Part shown: piece after piece, positions 59,300 through 64,000 of the stretch
Position numbering within the stretch: the first letter of the stretch is position 1
Layout: every line of letters starts with the position of its first letter
NCBI GenBank assembly: GCA_003024785.1
Contig: PUQB01000181.1
Span: 263,501 to 327,500 of the forward strand
From: Selaginella tamariscina
Taxonomy: Eukaryota > Streptophyta > Lycopodiopsida > Selaginellales > Selaginellaceae
Direction of reading: 5' to 3'
Length of the DNA: 64,000 nt
Notes under the pieces: generated by a model
Told to the model about the DNA's origin: nothing
The model's database searches: none
The model's input: only the letters and a program-made list of their open reading frames with translations
Position numbers and translations under genes: made by a program

Positions 59300-60400
59300 T
59301 TCATTGGTACAGGATTGTCATGATACCCCGGCTATAGGACATTTTGGTGTAGCCAAGACAGTTGAGTTGGTGACTCGCAACTATTGGTGGCCTGGGTTGA
59401 GAGGTTTTGTAGAAAAGTTTGTACGGAGTTGTGACACCTACAACAGGTCGAAGATGCATCGTTACACGCCCTTTGGTCTTCTCCGTCCTCTTCATGTTCC
59501 CATTACTCCTTGGAGATCCATTTCTATGAATTTCCTCATAGATCTTCCTCCTTCTTGTGGATTTGATGCAGTTTTTGTGGTGATTGACCGTTTTACCAAA
59601 CAAGCTCATTTCCTACCCTGTAACAAGACGGCTACAGGCCAGCCAACTGCTGAGTTGGTGATCCGCAAAGTGTTCCGACATCATGGTCTTCCTAAGAGCA
59701 TTGTTTCTGATCAGGACCCACAATTCATGTTCAGATTTTGGCGAAAGCTTCTCCAGAGTCTACAAGTTAAAGCGGATTTTTCTTCAGGATATCATTTGCA
59801 AACTGATGGTCAGTCAGAACGCACGATTCAAACCTTGGAGCAGTATCTTCACTGTTTCATCAGTCACCAACAGGCCAACTGGTTGGACTTCTTCCTATGG
59901 CGGAGTTTGCTTACACAACTCCGTTCATGCATTTACATGCCAGACACCATTCTTCGCTCTTACAGGCTACCATCCACATTTTAACTTTGCTCCTCATGCT
60001 TCTCTTTCTTCTGCTCTTGCAGTACAGAATTGTCTCCAGCATCTTCGTCAGGTACAGGATGATTTCAGAGTTTATCTTCAGCAGGCACAGGAGTGATACA
60101 AGCATCACGCTAATGCTCATTGTCAGCTGGCACATGCATACAGATTTGTGATCTCATGTGGCTTCTTCGTCAGCATATCCGCACCAACAAGCCTTCTTCT
60201 AAGTTAGATTTTCAACGATTGGGCCCTTACAGGATTGCGGCTGAGGTCAATCCTGTAGCTTTCCGACTAGAGCTACCATTTATTGTGAAACTTCATCATG
60301 TGTTTCACACCTCTTTATTGGAACCGTATCATCCTTCTTCTCTTCCTGATTGTGCTTCTTCTCCTCCCCCTCCTATGGTCATTGACGATGAACCTGAGTA
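59300..60400 (+). pseudogene. Integrase of element D
   Basis: A long open frame, 59304-59984, begins at MVQDCHDTPAIGHFGVAKTV (zinc-binding His). It continues with CDTYNRSK (second Cys replaced by Tyr, as in A), SMNFLIDLPPSCGF (first catalytic Asp replaced by Asn), SIVSDQDPQFMFRFW with the second Asp, and TDGQSERTIQTLEQYL with the Glu. After a frameshift the C-terminal part ends PFIVKLHHVFHTSLLEPYHP. It would be catalytically inactive. Confidence 0.83.
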
Positions 60401-60530
60401 CGAAGTTGTAGCCATCCTTGATTCTCGTCTTCATCGCCGCCAACTTCAATACTTGATGGATTAGAAAGGTTATTTGCCTACCGATCACACTTGAGAACCT
60501 GCATCCAATTTACTTTATTTCTTCTAAGGT
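60385..60530 (+). pseudogene. Chromodomain of element D
   Basis: EYEVVAILDSRLHRRQLQYL, then MD, a TAG in place of Trp (60463), KGYLPTDHT, then TGA in place of the next conserved Trp before EPASNLLYF. The TGA matches the one in element A. This is a retroelement chromodomain broken at two aromatic positions. Confidence 0.82.
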
Positions 60531-60589
60531 TGCTGTTTTTCATTAATGTTATCCTGCTAAACTAGGTCCCAAGACTCGTGGAACTTGTC

Positions 60590-60605
60590 CTTAGGGAGGA
60601 GGTGT
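60590..60605 (+). promoter_or_regulatory. Polypurine tract of element D
   Basis: CCTTAGGGAGGAGGTGT ends directly before the 3' LTR TGTCACGACC. It is the same tract as in element A. Confidence 0.75.
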
Positions 60606-60987
60606 TGTCACGACCCGATACAAAATATAGGATACAACCTACAGGATACAGGATACATGATACAGGATATGCCTATAAGATATACCTACATGATATACCA
60701 ACAGGATATGCCTATAGGATATGCTTACAGGATATACCTACAAGATAAGGGTCATTATTTTTAGCTCATACCTAGATTAGCTCTTGGAGTATTATTTTTA
60801 GCTTATGCCTAGATTAGCTCTTGGAGTTGTAAGTGTAAAAGCTCCGACCTAATTGTTGTACAATTAATTACTATCAACACCAGTCATTTTACGATCATTC
60901 TTGTCTTGTTCCTTGTTCTTGTCTTGTTGCCTTGTTCTTGAGTCAAGCTTTCTTGTTCTTATCCTGCTCTTGGGTCGTGGCTTGACA
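60606..60987 (+). mobile_element. Element D, 3' LTR
   Basis: 382 bp, TGTCACGACCCGATACAAAA to GGTCGTGGCTTGACA, with about ten AGGATAT/AGATATACCTAC repeats at 60630-60750 and the duplicated TTAGCTCTTGGAGT segment. It is 33 bp longer than the 5' LTR through repeat-number and small indel differences. Confidence 0.88.
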
Positions 60988-61524
60988 AATACTATGCACA
61001 CCGTATGCTTTCTGTGTCACGCCCATTAGAATACATGTGCTTGATCCATGACAAGATGGATCATTCAAAGACCAGCATTCCAAAGCTCGTTGCAACACCA
61101 AAGTGCCTTGGAAATGTCATGAAACTTCCGATTTCATTAACAGTGTGCTAACACATGGACACGGTTGTGAATCATATGGACACTTTTCACTTCCACATTG
61201 GTCTAGACTCAATTTCACTATTGGGTCGTTGGCCATGTGTTTCAAAACCTTGAAGCCCACTCAGACAAGTCCTATCAATCTCAAAGTGAAGAAACAACAC
61301 CTTCAACCTTTACATAATGCTCTCATGAACACGTCTGCACTTGAGGCTACTTGGGAATATAGAGGCATTGTCAGCAACCTGCACAAAAAACAGATGGCCC
61401 TGTTGAGAGTTCAGTTCAGTGGAGGGATTAGCTCAAATAGTGTACATGTGTCCTCAACATCAAATAAGCTTCCTCGTCATTTGCTTTTACAGATGGATAA
61501 TTGTGCAGGCGAGAACAAAAATAG

Positions 61525-61577
61525 GTAAATCATTTTATTAAGGGTTTCTCAAGCTCATACTTACTTTTATTTTCTAG
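61525..61577 (+). other. 53-bp GT-AG intron in the DUF7869-type gene
   Basis: The exon ends in ENKN plus two bases of an Arg codon at GTAAATC, and resumes after TTTTCTAG with YVLAYLSMLV. Joining restores the Arg and the frame, so a spliceosomal intron is well supported. It shows this family member was expressed as a nuclear gene rather than copied from processed RNA. Confidence 0.8.
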
Positions 61578-62520
61578 ATATGTGCTAGCATACTTGTCAA
61601 TGCTTGTTGCCAAAGGTGTGTTTGAGACAATCACGCTCAGTTTCCTTATGGTTGGTCACACTCATGAAGATATTGATGTGTTCTTCAGCAAGGTCTCCAA
61701 CTCTACAAAAAGGACAATGATTGATCTTTTTGAAAATTGCATCTCCAAAAAAAGTTGTGCTTTGCTTGTGACTGAGGTGCCAGACTTCAAAAAATTTTCA
61801 AGGAGTATATAAAAGAAGGAGCATTCTTTAGTCACCTTGTGCCGCTACAATTCTTTTTCTCCATACGAGATGGTATACCTATTATGCAGTACAAGTTACG
61901 GCCATCAGAGCAGGAGTGGTTACCGAAAGAGGGCTTAATGCTCTTCAAAAGTGGATAGAATGGAAAGCCACTTCTCCCAGAAGGACAACCAACCCTATTC
62001 CATTGAGTGCCCAGCTCAAGGAACAAAGGTTATTATTGATGGCATCAAAAATATGTGGCATGGGTTCAAAAATCGATGCCAAAGAATTTGATAAGGCAAC
62101 TGGTTACTCAGAACTATATAAGCATGTGGTCGACTATTGGAGATTGTTGTTCGAGAGTTGGAAGGGCCTACTGTCACAAGTACAGAATTGCAACACTTTT
62201 TGGTAAAACAAGGTGGCGAGAGGAGATTGAAATGAATCACTGAGCACAAACATAGAAGCCAGTAGTGATGTGGAAGTGCAAACCCACACTTTTTGGACAA
62301 AGGAACCAAAAACCTAAACATACTTTGATTATTGCAAGGATCTTCAAAAACTAATGATGGTCTCATTACTCCAGATGTGTCATATAATCAATTTGGATGG
62401 GTCAAATTATCGACACCTGAAGTAATCACAAAAAATAGTATGTTAAGGTTGCATGGTTCAAACCACAAAAAAGGCGACATGAGAAGGAGAGCGAAAGATA
62501 TAATGGATGCCTAGAGAAAA

Positions 62521-63160
62521 CATGGTCTCCCAATCAAAAAGACCCAGCATGTTTTATAAATGTTAAATCCATTCGATATGGGTGGATGTCAAGAAGCGTT
62601 GATAAAGTCACGATTAACAAAACTGCAGAATATATTTTTCTGAAGCTTAAAGCAATTACAAAATTATAAAATATATATATTTAATATTCATAATTATAAT
62701 AAACTCTTTAATAATGTACCAAATTGTTTACTTAATATATAAATTTAAAAAGATATGGAAGATTGACTATATAGGATTTTATATTATATATATATTATTA
62801 CTACAAATTTTAATTAATGTTATATTTAAATATTAATATTTTATAACAACATTAATATTTATATAATGTAACTCTTAATAATTTGTATATTAGGCATACA
62901 ATCTTAAATATATATATATAATTAATACCTTCTACTTTTATAATGTTATTAATTTTTTTATCCATGAATGTATAATTTATTAAAGGGTCAATAAAAAATA
63001 AATATTCTAATGAATATTCTATCTTCAAACATATATTCTAAAGAATATTCTTTTTTTAAACATATATTATTCTAAAGAATATTTCTTTAATATTAGAAAA
63101 TGCTAATTAAATAACTAAAATTACTAATCATTAAGGAAATGGAACTTACAACGTGCATAT
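62521..63160. other. AT-rich spacer and MITE-like fragment
   Basis: No gene. The part 63020-63120, with ACATATATTATTCTAAAGAA, resembles the interior of the MITE-like insertion at 6520-6620 and runs up to the AUX/LAX fragment. It may mark the breakpoint that brought non-array DNA next to the array. Confidence 0.45.
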
Positions 63161-63220
63161 ATGGATGCATTTATGAAGTTAAAAAGTCTTAAATTGTTTG
63201 CACGTTGTTATAATTATTGA
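63161..63220 (+). pseudogene. AUX1/LAX-like copy 6, C-terminal fragment
   Basis: MDAFMKLKSLKLFARCYNY followed by TGA matches the last 19 codons of copies 1-5 (MDALLK...LFARCYNC); the final Cys is Tyr. Everything upstream is replaced by AT-rich sequence. It shows the array once continued to the right. Confidence 0.8.
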
Positions 63221-64000
63221 TAAACATATACAATGTTAGCTTAATTGGGTTTAGGGTTTAGGATTTCACCATAATAATATTGAATATTCGTTAGATGTGC
63301 TAAGAATATTCTATATATATTCTCAAATAAAATAAAAATTAAGATCACAACCTAACCTTATATTTGCTAAGACTATTTAAGAATTAGTATAGAAGTTTTG
63401 ATAATAACTTCTATATTTTAATAAGTAAAACATATTTTTTAATTAATTCTCTATTCTTGATAATTTTCCAAATGACCCGCAAGTTTTTAAATTTTTAATA
63501 CTTAAAGTGTTACTTTTTCACATTTCTCACATAGAATAAATCTTTAAATTAAATTCTGTAAATTAAGTGATATATATTTAAGAAGTCATTAATATTTAAT
63601 ATGATTTAAAGATTTTAATACATTTATTGATGTGGGATATATATCAAATATGTGGTTATCATTATTTATATAGAGATTGTTAATAAAATTTGTGCTCAAG
63701 ATTGTTGCATAAAAAACAATTTCATGTGATTACAACATTATAAAATAAAAATTAATATTAAATTTCATGTCCTAATGTTATATAAACAGATTTACAATAA
63801 TTAAATTATATCTTTTATATGTTGTACTATAGATAAATATAAATGTGATGCTTATAAAGAAAACTCCTTAAAATTATATAAAATAATAAATTTTAAATTT
63901 TAAAAATTAATTGTAATGACAAGTATAAACTTATATATTTTGGTATAGATATTTTAATGAAATGAGTATATTTCAATGCAACAATTATTTTAAGAAAAAA
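63221..64000. other. 3' flank of array unit 6
   Basis: It aligns with 10643-11410, 28007-28690 and 33250-34040 in the normal orientation. No gene lies within the window, but companion exon 7 would be expected about 400 bases beyond its end. Confidence 0.6.

Larger units (their letters stand above)
55176..60987 (+). mobile_element. Element D: chromovirus of the A family with perfect target duplication
   Basis: LTRs lie at 55176-55524 and 60606-60987, flanked by AATAC at 55171-55175 and AATAC at 60988-60992. The interior has partial gag, protease, RT (interrupted by a TRIM-like element), RNase H, integrase and chromodomain, all with lesions. Compared with A it lacks about 550 bases from the end of the 5' LTR to mid-gag. 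It disrupts the DUF7869-type gene without loss of host sequence. Confidence 0.9.
53834..62520 (+). pseudogene. DUF7869-type transposon-like gene, split by element D
   Basis: Left part 53834-55175: VGIGTVEVRDDNASCHNI, after a TTTCTTTAG acceptor; a stop at 54041; ISMIDYCKKKCCQMANWNEI (54472-54531); ICFKVWYTIYGIPKTTFYHW (54673-54732); KHSSFSKCDTCTSLK (55033-55077). Right part 60988-62520: PLEYMCLIHDKMDHSKTS (61023-61076), LLQMDNCAGENKNR (61483-61524 plus a split codon) and SFLMVGHTHEDIDVFFSK (61639-61692). The DNCxGENKNR and GHTHEDID motifs are typical of the DUF7869 family of dispersed, transposon-associated proteins in plants and algae; their biochemical function is not established. The frame runs from ITQ, through one TAA, across the element D insertion site to SQYYAHRM. 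It is broken elsewhere by several stops. Confidence 0.75.

Overview
This window is nuclear DNA from a land plant. The evidence is spliceosomal introns, plant-type Ty3/gypsy chromodomain retrotransposons, a TRIM-like element with a plant initiator-Met tRNA primer site, and a tandem family homologous to the plant-only AUX1/LAX auxin influx carriers. I cannot name the species. The DUF7869-type transposon-like gene and the divergent AUX/LAX family lean towards a non-seed plant, but this is a weak inference.

The backbone is a tandem array of a two-gene unit. Each unit has an AUX1/LAX-like gene of seven exons on the + strand and an unidentified companion gene of about seven small exons on the - strand. 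The companion of one unit is head-to-head with the AUX/LAX gene of the next. Five AUX/LAX copies lie at 2004-3717, 8911-10642, 14730-16414, 31470-33209 and 41359-43084, and a last-exon fragment lies at 63161-63220. Every copy has frameshifts, at mostly different positions, so as read all are pseudogenes. Companion blocks follow copies 1, 3, 4 and 5, and a single exon follows copy 2. In unit 1, 1.6 kb is inverted with one breakpoint inside a companion exon.

The array is heavily invaded. An old gypsy remnant (G) lies upstream of copies 1, 2 and 3 but not 4 and 5, which dates the duplications. A solo LTR with a perfect target duplication sits inside G at 12.1-12.5 kb. Between copy 3 and its companion lies element C (16.56-28.01 kb, gag-like only), which contains the full-length chromovirus A (18.43-24.15 kb, - strand). 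The companion of unit 4 is split by gypsy element E (34.88-39.77 kb).

From 44.76 to 63.15 kb the array is broken. There are unassigned decayed coding fragments (45.4-49.1 kb), two arrays of a palindromic GGCGGGATTAATCCCGCC repeat (49.4-49.9 and 52.8-53.7 kb) and long microsatellites. Then comes a DUF7869-type transposon-like gene (53.8-62.5 kb) split by chromovirus D (55.18-60.99 kb, perfect AATAC target duplication), which itself carries a TRIM-like miniature retroelement. The last 0.8 kb is the 3' flank of a further array unit.

No intact protein-coding gene is visible. The interest lies in the array, its companion gene, the nesting history, the palindromic arrays, and lesions shared between chromovirus copies A and D.
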